From: Spirochaetales bacterium UBA1265
Lineage (GTDB): Bacteria > Spirochaetota > Spirochaetia > Sphaerochaetales > Sphaerochaetaceae
DNA length: 9,088 bases
Assembly (NCBI GenBank): GCA_002308475.1
Contig: DBVL01000003.1
Span: 1 to 9,088, forward strand
Direction: 5' to 3'
The position numbers and the translations under genes were made by a program. This document shows positions 1-7,314 of the stretch, one piece after another (the first letter of the stretch is position 1; each line of letters opens with the position of its first letter). Under the pieces are notes generated by a model. The model was given only the letters and a program-made list of their open reading frames with translations, was not told where the DNA came from and did no database searches.

Positions 1-885
1 GAGTACGGCGACATGCAGCTTATCTGTGAGGCCTACAGCCTTATGAAGGATCTTCTTGGTCTTTCTGCTGACCAGATGCATGAGGTATTTGCTGAGTGGA
101 ACAAGACAGAGCTGGACAGCTATCTTATTGAGATAACAAGGGATATTCTTGCTTATAAGGATACGGACGGAAAACCGATTGTTGACAAGATTCTTGACAC
201 AGCTGGTCAGAAGGGTACCGGTAAGTGGACAGGAATAGCTGCTCTTGATGAGGGCGTGCCTCTTACACTTATTGGAGAGAGTGTTTTCAGCCGCTGTCTT
301 TCAGCCATGAAGGCAGACCGTGTTGAAGCTGCAAAGGCTTACAAGGATAAGCAGATGGAGAAGTTTGATGGAGACAAGAAGGCCTTTATTGAAGATATCC
401 GCCATGCTCTCTATGCTTCAAAGATTATCAGCTACGCTCAGGGTTACACTCTTATGAGAACAGCTGCAAAGACAAACAACTGGAATCTCAACTACGGTGG
501 AATAGCTCTCATGTGGAGAGGTGGATGTATAATCCGCAGTGTCTTCCTCGGTAAGATCAAGGAAGCTTATGACAACAATCCTCAGCTTTCCAACCTGCTT
601 CTTGACCCGTACTTCAAGGGTGTAATAGAGAAGCTCGTTCCAGCTTGGAGAAGAGTTGTTTCCTGGGCTGTCAGATGTGGAGTTCCTGTTCCGGCCTTTG
701 CTTCAGCTCTTAACTATTTTGACGGTTATACTTCAGAGCGTCTTCCTGCCAACCTGCTTCAGGCTCAGAGAGACTACTTTGGAGCTCATACTTATGAGAG
801 AGTTGATGAAGAGCGCGGAAAGTTCTTCCATACAAACTGGACAGGTGAAGGCGGAAGTACTTCTGCAAGTACATACAGCGTCTGA
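1..885 (+). CDS. gnd: 6-phosphogluconate dehydrogenase (decarboxylating), 5'-truncated by window edge
   Basis: Oxidatively decarboxylates 6-phosphogluconate to ribulose 5-phosphate with NAD(P)+ in the cytosolic pentose phosphate pathway. The frame is open from base 1 and the first residues are EYGDMQ, the end of the family motif HNGIEYGDMQ, whose Glu is the catalytic acid, so the window starts at roughly residue 190 of about 483. The NAD(P)-binding Rossmann domain is therefore missing. The visible 294 residues are the all-helical domain: [14 protein letters not shown] (substrate-binding Lys), [10 protein letters not shown] (phosphate-binding Arg), and near the C-terminus [13 protein letters not shown], which supplies Arg and His to the partner subunit's active site. 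The tail [10 protein letters not shown] is typical of a complete C-terminus, so the gene looks intact at this end. It is followed by a hairpin with a T-run and then the LarA-like gene on the same strand. The identification is very secure; cofactor preference cannot be judged without the N-terminus. Confidence 0.97.
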   Translation, partial: EYGDMQLICEAYSLMKDLLGLSADQMHEVFAEWNKTELDSYLIEITRDILAYKDTDGKPIVDKILDTAGQKGTGKWTGIAALDEGVPLTLIGESVFSRCLSAMKADRVEAAKAYKDKQMEKFDGDKKAFIEDIRHALYASKIISYAQGYTLMRTAAKTNNWNLNYGGIALMWRGGCIIRSVFLGKIKEAYDNNPQLSNLLLDPYFKGVIEKLVPAWRRVVSWAVRCGVPVPAFASALNYFDGYTSERLPANLLQAQRDYFGAHTYERVDEERGKFFHTNWTGEGGSTSASTYSV

Positions 886-900
886 TTTTTCCAGAGATTT

Positions 901-934
901 GAGACGGCAAGTATCTAGAAGCTTGCCGTCTTTT
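901..934 (+). terminator. Intrinsic terminator-like hairpin after gnd
   Basis: GACGGCAAG (903-911) pairs perfectly with CTTGCCGTC (922-930) around a 10-nt loop. The stem can be extended by A902-T931, and it is followed by TTTT (931-934). This is a credible Rho-independent terminator for gnd. However, the T-run is short and the ribosome-binding site of the next gene begins only 4 nt later, so it could equally be a partial terminator or an mRNA-stabilising intercistronic hairpin in a gnd-larA transcript. Confidence 0.7.
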
Positions 935-937
935 ACT

Positions 938-945
938 AAGGAGGT
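938..945 (+). promoter_or_regulatory. Strong Shine-Dalgarno site of the LarA-like gene
   Basis: AAGGAGGT is a full anti-16S match, 4 nt before the ATG at 950, and fixes that start codon. No convincing promoter lies in the 64 bp between gnd and this gene, so transcription probably comes from gnd readthrough or from a promoter inside gnd. Confidence 0.85.
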
Positions 946-949
946 ATAA

Positions 950-2206
950 ATGGTACTTACCAACAGTGAAATAAAGAGCAAGGTAGAAGCCTATCTTAAG
1001 GAGATGGAGAGCAGGAAGAGCCTGAAGAAGGTTCTTCTGATCGGCCCGGACTTCACAAGGTTCTTCTCAAACGCAGGCTTCATCTGCAACTGCATTTATC
1101 ATTATCTGGCTCCAAAGGGAGTTGAGGTTGTTATCCTTGAGGCTCTTGGAACCCATGTTGCCATGACAGAGAATGAGATAAAGGAGATGTATGGAGATAT
1201 ACCTCTTTCATGTTTTGTTCCTCATGACTGGAGAAATGATGTTGTGACCCTCGGTCAGGTTCCCGGAGACTTCATATCCGGGATTACTGAAGGCCTGTGG
1301 ACTGAACCAATTGAGTGTCAGGTAAACCGCCTTGTCATGGACAAGTCCTTTGATCTTGTCATCTCCGTAGGCCAGGTTGTTCCTCATGAGGTTATAGGTA
1401 TGGCTAACCATGCCAAGAACCTGTTTGTTGGTGCTGGTGGCTCAGATATGATAAACAAGAGCCACATGGTCGGCGCAGTCTTCGGTATGGAAAGAATGAT
1501 GGGTAAGGATTTTACTCCGGTCAGAAGAATCTTTGATTACGGTCTTGAGACCTTCCTCAAAGATATAGATATCTGGTTCATTCTTACCGTCTGTACAGCT
1601 CCAGGGGGACAGATCAACACTCACGGAATCTTCTTTGGAGATACAAGAAAGGTTCTTGAAGATGCCATTGCTCTGTCTCAGAAGACAAACATAGACTTTG
1701 TGGAGACAGGAATAAAGAAGTGTGTGGTTTATCTGGATCCTAAGGAGTTCAAGAGCACATGGCTTGGAAACAAGAGCGTTTACAGAACACGTATGGCTAT
1801 AGCTGACGGTGGTGAGCTTCTTGTTCTGGCTCCGGGTGTGGAGCGTTTCGGTGAGGATCCGCAGATTGACAAGCTTATCAGAAAGTACGGCTACAAGGGT
1901 CGTCTGAACACTCTTGAGCAGTATAAGAAGAATGCGGATCTGAGAGAGAACGCAGGTTGTGCGGCTCACCTTATCCATGGTTCTTCTGACGGCAGATTCA
2001 AGATCTCATACGCTGTGAAGAACATAAGCCGTGAGGAGATAGACGGAGCTGGTTTCTGCAGTGCTTCTTATGACGAGATGGTCAAGCGCTATGATCCTGA
2101 GAAGCTCAAGTACGGCTACAACACTCTTGAGGACGGGGAAGAGATATACTTCATTCCAAACCCGGCTCTCGGACTGTGGATAAACAAAGAGAAGTTCAAG
2201 GACTGA
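950..2206 (+). CDS. LarA-family nickel-pincer hydroxyacid racemase/epimerase homologue
   Basis: A 418-residue homologue of nickel-dependent lactate racemase LarA (DUF2088 N-terminal domain plus LarA C-terminal domain). By eye, the cofactor and catalytic residues of Lactiplantibacillus LarA are all present: PDFTR (D34, R37; LarA D72/R75), GTH (H69; H108), PH (H146; H174), the pincer-bearing lysine K156 (K184) and H172 (H200). The H-to-K spacing of 10 and K-to-H spacing of 16 are identical to LarA. Such proteins invert the alpha-carbon of 2-hydroxyacids by proton-coupled hydride transfer in the cytosol; family members act on lactate, malate, phenyllactate or aldonates. The C-terminal segment matching the LarA Tyr-Gln...Lys region reads Y278-R279...M282, so the substrate pocket differs and simple lactate racemase activity is doubtful. 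Its position after gnd suggests a sugar-acid substrate (inference). The cofactor-synthesis genes larB, larC and larE are not in the window. Confidence 0.88.
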   Translation: MVLTNSEIKSKVEAYLKEMESRKSLKKVLLIGPDFTRFFSNAGFICNCIYHYLAPKGVEVVILEALGTHVAMTENEIKEMYGDIPLSCFVPHDWRNDVVTLGQVPGDFISGITEGLWTEPIECQVNRLVMDKSFDLVISVGQVVPHEVIGMANHAKNLFVGAGGSDMINKSHMVGAVFGMERMMGKDFTPVRRIFDYGLETFLKDIDIWFILTVCTAPGGQINTHGIFFGDTRKVLEDAIALSQKTNIDFVETGIKKCVVYLDPKEFKSTWLGNKSVYRTRMAIADGGELLVLAPGVERFGEDPQIDKLIRKYGYKGRLNTLEQYKKNADLRENAGCAAHLIHGSSDGRFKISYAVKNISREEIDGAGFCSASYDEMVKRYDPEKLKYGYNTLEDGEEIYFIPNPALGLWINKEKFKD

Positions 2207-2225
2207 TCAGGAAAAAGCAAGATAT

Positions 2226-2252
2226 AAATGCTCCCCAAAAGGGAGCATTTTT
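2226..2252. terminator. Hairpin terminator between the convergent LarA-like and FAD-dehydrogenase genes
   Basis: AAATGCTCCC (2226-2235) and GGGAGCATTT (2241-2250) form a perfect 10-bp stem around the loop CAAAA. The plus strand continues into TT, giving a five-T run. On the minus strand the stem ends in ATTT followed by ATATC, which is weaker but usable. It lies 19 bp past the LarA-like stop and 17 bp past the FAD-dehydrogenase stop, so it most likely serves both. Confidence 0.9.
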
Positions 2253-2254
2253 AT

Positions 2255-2279
2255 CATCAGAACAAGGCATCAGAACAAG
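2255..2279. repeat. 13-bp tandem duplication at a gene end
   Basis: CATCAGAACAAG occurs at 2255-2266 and again at 2268-2279, a period of 13 with one intervening base. The right-hand copy contains the TGA stop codon (minus strand) and last codons of the FAD-dehydrogenase gene. The left-hand copy lies just beyond it, next to the terminator. It looks like a recent slippage duplication that left the reading frame intact. Confidence 0.85.
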
Positions 2280-3829
2280 AGTTTATCTAAAATGGAGGAA
2301 GCGCATCTCATTCCGTCTATGGCTGAGCTTACTATCCCTCCTGCAAACCCGGCTCCTTCTCCGCATGGGTATAGATTCTCATGGCTTGTACTCTCAAGTG
2401 TAAGAGGGTCACGGAGAAACCTCACAGGGGAACTTGTACGGGTCTCTGTACCTATAAGTATGGACTCTTCAGTTATGAAGCCCCTCATCTTCTGACCTAT
2501 CAGAGACAGGCCTTCCTTAAGAGGCGTTGAGATTTCAGGCGGCAGTACTTCAGAGAGAAGGCAAGAGGTCAGACCCGGTGTGTAGCTACTGGAGGGCAGG
2601 GATGATGATAAGTGGTCAGAAAGAAAATCAGTGACTCTCTGAGCTGGAGCTTTCTGACTGCTACCCGCAGCAAGAAAGGTTTTCTTTTCCAGCTCTTCCT
2701 GGTACCTGACAACTGAGAGCGGATCCTCAAACTCCGGGCCATCAGAAAGGAACTCAACTACAAGACCTGAGTTTGCAAACTTTCCACCTCTGTTTGAGGG
2801 GCTCATTCCGTTTACCACACACTGGGACCTGTCCGAGGCGGCCGGAACTACAAAACCTCCCGGGCACATGCAGAAGGAGTAGACTCCTCTCCTGATTCCG
2901 TTGTACGAAGTCTGAACTGCAAAGTTGTATTCTGCTGGCGGAAGATACAGGCCTCTGCCGTTTTTGTTGTGGTACTGTATGCAGTCAATCAAGTGCTGTG
3001 GGTGTTCAATCCTCACTCCCATGGACAGGTCCTTGCTCTCCATGGCCACACCGAGGGAGTGCGCCATGCGGAAAGTGTCTCTTGCAGCGTTCCCAACGGC
3101 TAGAATGACGGGACCCGAGAACTCAGTAACTGAGCCGGTGACAAGGTCTTTAACAACACAGCCTTTTACACTGTTTCCTGACAATAGGAAATCTGTGACA
3201 AGGCTTTGAAAGTGTATCTCTCCCCCATGTGAGAGTATGCACTCTCTCATGTTCTCTATTATCCGCGGAAGCTTGTCAGTCCCTATGTGCGGATGAGCTT
3301 CATACAGAATGGAGGAGGGAGCCCCGAACTGGACGAACAGTTCAAGAACACCCTGATTGTCCCCTCTCTTCTTGCTTCTTGTGTAGAGCTTTCCGTCTGA
3401 GTATGTGCCGGCTCCACCCTCACCGAAACTGTAGTTTGAAGAGGGGTCTACCACGCCTTCAGTTGAGATTTTTGCTATATCCACACGTCTTGAGTGAACA
3501 TCTTTTCCACGCTCGAACACTATGGGTTTCAGCCCGTGCTCAAGAAGCTTCAGCGCTGCAAACAGGCCAGCCGGTCCGCTTCCAACTATCAAAACCTGAC
3601 CTTTGGACGGGTCAGCCTGGCGGAAAACGGTTTCCTTGTAAACAGGAGAAGACGGGTTTATACGACAGAGAAGATCTATGTATACATCTTGTCTTCTGGC
3701 GTCTGTTGAACGCCTTAAGATGACAAACTCATCTGAGGGAGAAAGGTGAAGGGCTTTTCGTATGGAGGCCTCAGAAAAAGCCTTTTCCGGGGTGAGGCGG
3801 AGACTTATGTCTTTATCTTTAACTGCCAT
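2270..3829 (-). CDS. FAD-dependent dehydrogenase, COG2509-like, function unknown
   Basis: A 519-residue NAD(P)/FAD-dependent oxidoreductase. After an N-terminal domain of about 75 residues (with RRSTDARRQDVYIDL at 39-53) comes the dinucleotide-binding motif VGSGPAGLFAALKL (GxGxxG at 83-88), followed by the FAD ribose-binding acidic end (FERG, 105-108). GEGGAGTYSDGKLYTR (136-151) and the C-terminal YPCGEGAGFAGGIVSSAIDG (487-506) are signatures of the COG2509 'uncharacterised FAD-dependent dehydrogenase' group; the latter closes over the flavin. No signal peptide or membrane segment is seen, so it is likely cytosolic. The substrate is not established for the family. The start ATG lies 6 bp after the mgtE stop and has no clear Shine-Dalgarno (upstream reads TTCTAGTTCCCC), suggesting translational coupling in an mgtE operon. 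The family call is firm; the biochemical role is unknown. Confidence 0.9.
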   Translation of the reverse strand: MAVKDKDISLRLTPEKAFSEASIRKALHLSPSDEFVILRRSTDARRQDVYIDLLCRINPSSPVYKETVFRQADPSKGQVLIVGSGPAGLFAALKLLEHGLKPIVFERGKDVHSRRVDIAKISTEGVVDPSSNYSFGEGGAGTYSDGKLYTRSKKRGDNQGVLELFVQFGAPSSILYEAHPHIGTDKLPRIIENMRECILSHGGEIHFQSLVTDFLLSGNSVKGCVVKDLVTGSVTEFSGPVILAVGNAARDTFRMAHSLGVAMESKDLSMGVRIEHPQHLIDCIQYHNKNGRGLYLPPAEYNFAVQTSYNGIRRGVYSFCMCPGGFVVPAASDRSQCVVNGMSPSNRGGKFANSGLVVEFLSDGPEFEDPLSVVRYQEELEKKTFLAAGSSQKAPAQRVTDFLSDHLSSSLPSSSYTPGLTSCLLSEVLPPEISTPLKEGLSLIGQKMRGFITEESILIGTETRTSSPVRFLRDPLTLESTSHENLYPCGEGAGFAGGIVSSAIDGMRCASSILDKLLF

Positions 3830-3835
3830 GGGGAA

Positions 3836-5209
3836 CTAGAAAAGCAGGGCGGTTGCTACGCCAAAGTATACAAGCAGACACAAGGCGTCAACACAGGTTG
3901 TCAGGAACGGGCTTGCTATTACTGCAGGATCAAGCTTGAGCTTTTCGGCAAAGATAGGAAGTGTGGCTCCTATAATCTTTGCAACTATGACAGTAACTGA
4001 CAGGGCCAGACTTACTGTGATGGATATCTCCAAAGTAAGCTCCGGGTTGTTCAGAAGAAGTCTGTCCAGAAGCATGAGCTTTCCAAAACACACAAGGCCT
4101 AAGGCCAATGCACACAGGACTGAAGTTGCAAACTCCTTGAAGATGACCTTTGGTAAATCCGAGAATTCTATCTCTCCGAGGGAGAGGGCACGTATGACGG
4201 TGACTGAGGCCTGGGAACCTGAGTTTCCGCCTGTTCCCATGAGCATGGGAATGAACGCTGTCAGAATGACATTCGCCGCCAGGGCTGTTTCAAAGTGGTT
4301 TATGATTATTCCTGTGAAAGTGGAGGAAACCATCAGGATCATGAGCCAGGGGATTCTGTGTATGAACAGTTCAAATGGATTGGACTTGAGGTACGGCTTA
4401 TCAGTAGGAGTCTGTCCGGAGAGGATGGCCAGGTCCTCCGTTGTCTCTTCTTCCATGACATCCATAACATCATCAAAGGTGATTATACCGACCATACGTT
4501 TTTCTGAGTCAACTACAGGGATGGCCATGAAGTTATACTTGGAGAACATCTTTGCTACTTCTTCCTGGTCTGTATGGGTGTCTACGCTGATAACGTTCTC
4601 TTCCATTATCTCAGAGACTTTTGTTGAGTTGTCCTTGGCAAGAAGCAGGTCTTTTACTGAGACAAGACCCATGAGTTTTCTGTTGCTTGTAACATAACAT
4701 GTGTATATGGTCTCTTTGTCTACTCCGGTTGCTCTTATGTGTGAGATGGATTCAGATACTGTCATGGCTGGACGAAGGGATACGTATTCTGTGGTCATGA
4801 TTGACCCGGCAGAATCTTCAGGGTACTTCAGTATGAGGTTTATATCTCTTCTCATGTCCGCATCTGCCTGGGAGAGGATTCTTCTGACCACGTTTGCCGG
4901 CATCTCTTCAACCAGTTCTACAGCATCATCAACATACAGTTCATCTATGACCTGCTTGAGCTCTTTATCTGAGAAGCCGTGGATAAGGTGCTCCTGGGTC
5001 TCTGCTTCCATCTCTGCAAATGCGTCTGCAGCCAGTTCTTTAGGTAGCAGTCTGAAGACTATGGGGAGCTGCTGTTCGCTGAACTCATCAAAGATTGAAG
5101 CAATATCCGAAGGGTTCATGGTGGCAAAAATATCTTTTATGGAAGAGTACTTTTTGTTTTCAAGAAGGTTAAGAATGGTATCTTTGATGTTTATATTCAG
5201 TTCTGCCAT
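3836..5209 (-). CDS. mgtE: MgtE-family magnesium channel/transporter
   Basis: Full-length 457-residue MgtE (Thermus MgtE is about 450). The cytosolic part has the superhelical MgtE_N domain (about 25-130), the linker YPEDSAGSIMTTEYV (129-143), and two CBS domains (about 137-195 and 198-255) that sense intracellular Mg2+ and gate the pore. A connecting helix leads to five predicted membrane helices (roughly 286-305, 311-330, 357-378, 393-417 and 430-455). Family landmarks are GTGGNSGSQASVTVIRAL (325-342) and DPAVIASPFLTTCVDALCLLVYF (427-449), whose Asp441 probably corresponds to the Mg2+-selectivity aspartate. Acts in the cytoplasmic membrane as a homodimer. The ATG is preceded by AGAGGAG at good spacing and by a promoter. 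The leader is too short for an M-box riboswitch, so regulation is probably at protein level through the CBS domains. It appears co-transcribed with the downstream FAD dehydrogenase. Confidence 0.96.
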   Translation of the reverse strand: MAELNINIKDTILNLLENKKYSSIKDIFATMNPSDIASIFDEFSEQQLPIVFRLLPKELAADAFAEMEAETQEHLIHGFSDKELKQVIDELYVDDAVELVEEMPANVVRRILSQADADMRRDINLILKYPEDSAGSIMTTEYVSLRPAMTVSESISHIRATGVDKETIYTCYVTSNRKLMGLVSVKDLLLAKDNSTKVSEIMEENVISVDTHTDQEEVAKMFSKYNFMAIPVVDSEKRMVGIITFDDVMDVMEEETTEDLAILSGQTPTDKPYLKSNPFELFIHRIPWLMILMVSSTFTGIIINHFETALAANVILTAFIPMLMGTGGNSGSQASVTVIRALSLGEIEFSDLPKVIFKEFATSVLCALALGLVCFGKLMLLDRLLLNNPELTLEISITVSLALSVTVIVAKIIGATLPIFAEKLKLDPAVIASPFLTTCVDALCLLVYFGVATALLF

Positions 5210-5233
5210 GGAAAGGCTCCTCTCAGTTATCTA

Positions 5234-5262
5234 AATATAATAACTTATCTGGCTTTTGTTGA
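5234..5262 (-). promoter_or_regulatory. Predicted sigma-70 promoter of the mgtE operon
   Basis: On the minus strand, TCAACA (5262-5257) and TATATT (5239-5234) are separated by 17 bp. The -10 matches 5/6 and the -35 matches 4/6. The expected start near 5228 leaves a leader of about 19 nt, just enough to include the AGAGGAG ribosome-binding site. Confidence 0.55.
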
Positions 5263-5296
5263 AAATCCGGAAATTCAGGGAAACATGGTTATTTGA

Positions 5297-5325
5297 TTGA
5301 CCGAATAAGTGCTATCAGCTAGTAT
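5297..5325 (+). promoter_or_regulatory. Predicted sigma-70 promoter of the Omp85-like gene
   Basis: TTGACC (5297-5302), a 17-bp spacer and TAGTAT (5320-5325). The expected start near 5332 gives a leader of about 31 nt with AGGGGA (5353-5358) ahead of the ATG at 5363. Its -35 lies about 34 bp from the -35 of the divergent mgtE promoter, so the two could be co-regulated from the shared interval. Confidence 0.5.
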
Positions 5326-5362
5326 TTCACAGAAAATAAGAGATAGATAATCAGGGGATTTT

Positions 5363-7276
5363 ATGTTCAGATCTTCCAAAAGGATAATGGTTTTTGTTCT
5401 GTTAGCAGCTGTGGTTCTAAGCGCTGTCTCCGCCTCCTATAAAATAGTTGATTATGAATTCAGGATTGACGGTTCGACCAAGAGGTGGGCTCTTCTGAGC
5501 AGAGTGAAAGGCTCGGAAGATGTTTTTGAGTCCGTTGATGCCCTTGAGGAGGCTTTGAATGAAAAGCGCCAGGAGCTATGGAATACAAATGTCTTCTCTT
5601 CTGTCAAATGCAGTTGGGAAGAGTTGGAGACTGTTGGGGATCTGGTAAATGTCAAGGCTGTCTTTGATGTGGTGGACAGTGGTTCAGTAATTATCCTTCC
5701 TTATCCTAAGTATGATTCAAATACAGGTTTCTCCTTGGGGCTTAGGTACAAGAACAAGAATGTTCTGGGTACTCTTGGGGCAGCGTCAGTCTCTGTTGAC
5801 TGGGTTCAGAACGGTGAGGGTTTTGACAAATCAACCTTTGAGTTTGAGGTTCCGGTTGAGGATATTCTTCTTAGTAATGGCAGTTCTCTGTTCTTTGATC
5901 TGAGTGGAAACTACAACATGGCTGATCCGGAAAATGGCAAGACAAGTTTTTCCACAGGCATAAAGAATCTTGTTTTCTCTGATATTACTTTTGACGGCTC
6001 AGTTGGAATAGCTTATCTGTATGGTGAGAAGACTTTTGACAACTATTCAGTCAACCTTTCTGCCAAGGGTATAAAGGTGGGGCGCTTTTATCTGGATACT
6101 TCTGTGAATGCTCTTCTGAACTTCAAGTCGGAAGTTATGAAATCCAAGGTTGTCTCTTCTGTTTCTCTTAGAAAGATAGAGTTTGGAAATGTTTCCATTA
6201 CTGATACTCTGACCTATACTGCTGCTCCTACGGTGGAAGATATGAGATCTCTCTCTTCCGCAAAGCTGGTGAATACCATGAATTTCGGTATAAAGTCAGA
6301 CAGAATAAAGGATCTTTCAGTTGGTACGGAAGTAGGGCTTCTTTTCACTGATTCTTCTCAGTACTACACCTTGAGTTTTGCTTTCTCTCCTATAAATAAG
6401 ATAACCAGCACCTCAAAGGTCACTTTCTATACTTCTGAGGGTCATGGATTTTACGGAATAAAGGCCAGTGAGGCTTTATCTTCTTCTTTTAATGTGAGAA
6501 TCCTGAATAAAAAGCTGACAGTCACTCCTTCTGTTGAGCTGATAAACAAAAACGCTGAGACTTATGCCATGGGCAAGAGGGCCTGGGAGCTTGATTCAAG
6601 TATCTCTGTCAGTGGTGGTAGTATAAACAGGGTCTCCTCTGGTGAGTCCTATTTTGCTTTCAGGGACAACTTCAGGACTGGAATAAAGGCTGAGGCTCAG
6701 GCGGAAATGGTTTGGAATCTTGGTCAGAATCCTGATCTCATAGTCAGGGGTGCGGCTACTGTTTTCCTCCATCCGCTTAAGAATTTCAATCCGTCTTTCA
6801 GATTCTATGCAGCTGCAGCTACTGAGCCGATCCAGTGGTTTAACCAGAAAGACGGCAGTAAATATGCAAATGCTGATCTCTACTCGTTCTCCGGTTACAC
6901 CATGACCAAAGATACTTTGAATGATCTGGTGCGCGGTGTGAGGCTTGAGAGTGAGGAGATCCAGAGTACTTACAAGACAAACTTCATGCTCTATTTCAGT
7001 ATGAATCTGACTTCCTCATTCCTCTATTTTGAGGATTTTGGTCATATGTACATTAGTCCGTTCCTGGATGTGGCTTTGTTCTCAAACAATTTTGCCAACA
7101 GCTGTGAGATGGTCTCTGGTGTTGGTGTGGAGGGCTATCTGATCATGGACAGCCATGCCTCCTATCCGATCAGGGTTTCTCTTGGCTTTGATCTTGAGGA
7201 TCTGATTGATAAGGCCAAGGGTAAGACTACAAGTCTTGATTATGAGGTCTTTGTGGGTCTTGGTTTCCTGTATTGA
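5363..7276 (+). CDS. Omp85/BamA-TamA superfamily outer-membrane barrel protein with a single POTRA-like domain
   Basis: A 637-residue exported protein. Residues 1-24 form a signal peptide: basic MFRSSKR, a hydrophobic core IMVFVLLAAVVLSA, and a VSA cleavage site before Ser25. Residues about 26-108 have the size and pattern of one POTRA domain (KIVDYEFRIDG..., a helix rich in E/K, TNVFSSVKCSWEE..., VNVKAVFDVVD). ILPYPKYDSNTGFSLGLRYKNKNVLGT (111-137) is the usual entry into the Omp85 barrel, followed by long alternating beta-strand sequence. LVRGV (Arg524) matches the L6 loop VRG(F/Y) motif, with SPFLDVALF downstream as in the family's FvDvG segment. The protein ends in an aromatic residue (GLGFLY), the barrel-assembly signal. 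Housekeeping BamA normally carries five POTRA domains, so this is probably a paralogue of unknown role in outer-membrane protein or lipid handling. Monocistronic by appearance. Confidence 0.8.
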   Translation: MFRSSKRIMVFVLLAAVVLSAVSASYKIVDYEFRIDGSTKRWALLSRVKGSEDVFESVDALEEALNEKRQELWNTNVFSSVKCSWEELETVGDLVNVKAVFDVVDSGSVIILPYPKYDSNTGFSLGLRYKNKNVLGTLGAASVSVDWVQNGEGFDKSTFEFEVPVEDILLSNGSSLFFDLSGNYNMADPENGKTSFSTGIKNLVFSDITFDGSVGIAYLYGEKTFDNYSVNLSAKGIKVGRFYLDTSVNALLNFKSEVMKSKVVSSVSLRKIEFGNVSITDTLTYTAAPTVEDMRSLSSAKLVNTMNFGIKSDRIKDLSVGTEVGLLFTDSSQYYTLSFAFSPINKITSTSKVTFYTSEGHGFYGIKASEALSSSFNVRILNKKLTVTPSVELINKNAETYAMGKRAWELDSSISVSGGSINRVSSGESYFAFRDNFRTGIKAEAQAEMVWNLGQNPDLIVRGAATVFLHPLKNFNPSFRFYAAAATEPIQWFNQKDGSKYANADLYSFSGYTMTKDTLNDLVRGVRLESEEIQSTYKTNFMLYFSMNLTSSFLYFEDFGHMYISPFLDVALFSNNFANSCEMVSGVGVEGYLIMDSHASYPIRVSLGFDLEDLIDKAKGKTTSLDYEVFVGLGFLY

Positions 7277-7284
7277 TTAGACTG

Positions 7285-7313
7285 TTGACACAAAAGAACA
7301 AATGTTCTATATT
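7285..7313 (+). promoter_or_regulatory. Near-consensus sigma-70 promoter in the Omp85-mutT gap
   Basis: TTGACA (7285-7290, perfect -35), a 17-bp spacer and TATATT (7308-7313, 5/6 match to the -10). It is the best promoter in the window. The predicted start is near 7320. It lies just past the Omp85-like stop codon and points at the hairpin terminator and mutT. Confidence 0.8.
7295..7308. promoter_or_regulatory. LexA-like operator dyad inside the promoter spacer
   Basis: AGAACAAATGTTCT is a perfect 5-bp inverted repeat with a 4-nt spacer. The GAAC-N4-GTTC core is the SOS box bound by LexA/DinR in Gram-positive bacteria. It fills the space between the -35 and -10 elements and touches the -10, an ideal place for repression. 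Which repressor acts here is inference: spirochaete LexA sites are not uniform and no lexA gene is in view. Confidence 0.5.
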
Positions 7314-7314
7314 G

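Noticed and set aside
1442..1978. Minus-strand open frame (178 codons) opposite the LarA-like gene
   Set aside because: Antisense to conserved LarA motifs, with no supporting motif or ribosome-binding site.
3229..3723. Plus-strand open frame (164 codons) opposite the FAD dehydrogenase
   Set aside because: Overlaps the conserved GxGxxG-containing coding region in antisense; the Cys/Arg/Leu-rich composition is typical of a shadow frame.
3936..4697. Long plus-strand open frame (253 codons) opposite mgtE
   Set aside because: Antisense to a clearly conserved MgtE; its Ser/Met/Thr-rich composition is a mirror effect of the coding strand, and no ribosome site or family motif is seen.
4701..5234. 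Plus-strand open frame (177 codons) opposite the mgtE N-terminus
   Set aside because: Low-complexity Ser/Ala/Met protein, antisense to the conserved MgtE_N and CBS region.
5210..5362. M-box or other Mg2+ riboswitch ahead of mgtE
   Set aside because: The predicted mgtE leader is only about 19 nt, too short for any known Mg2+ riboswitch, and no matching structure is apparent.
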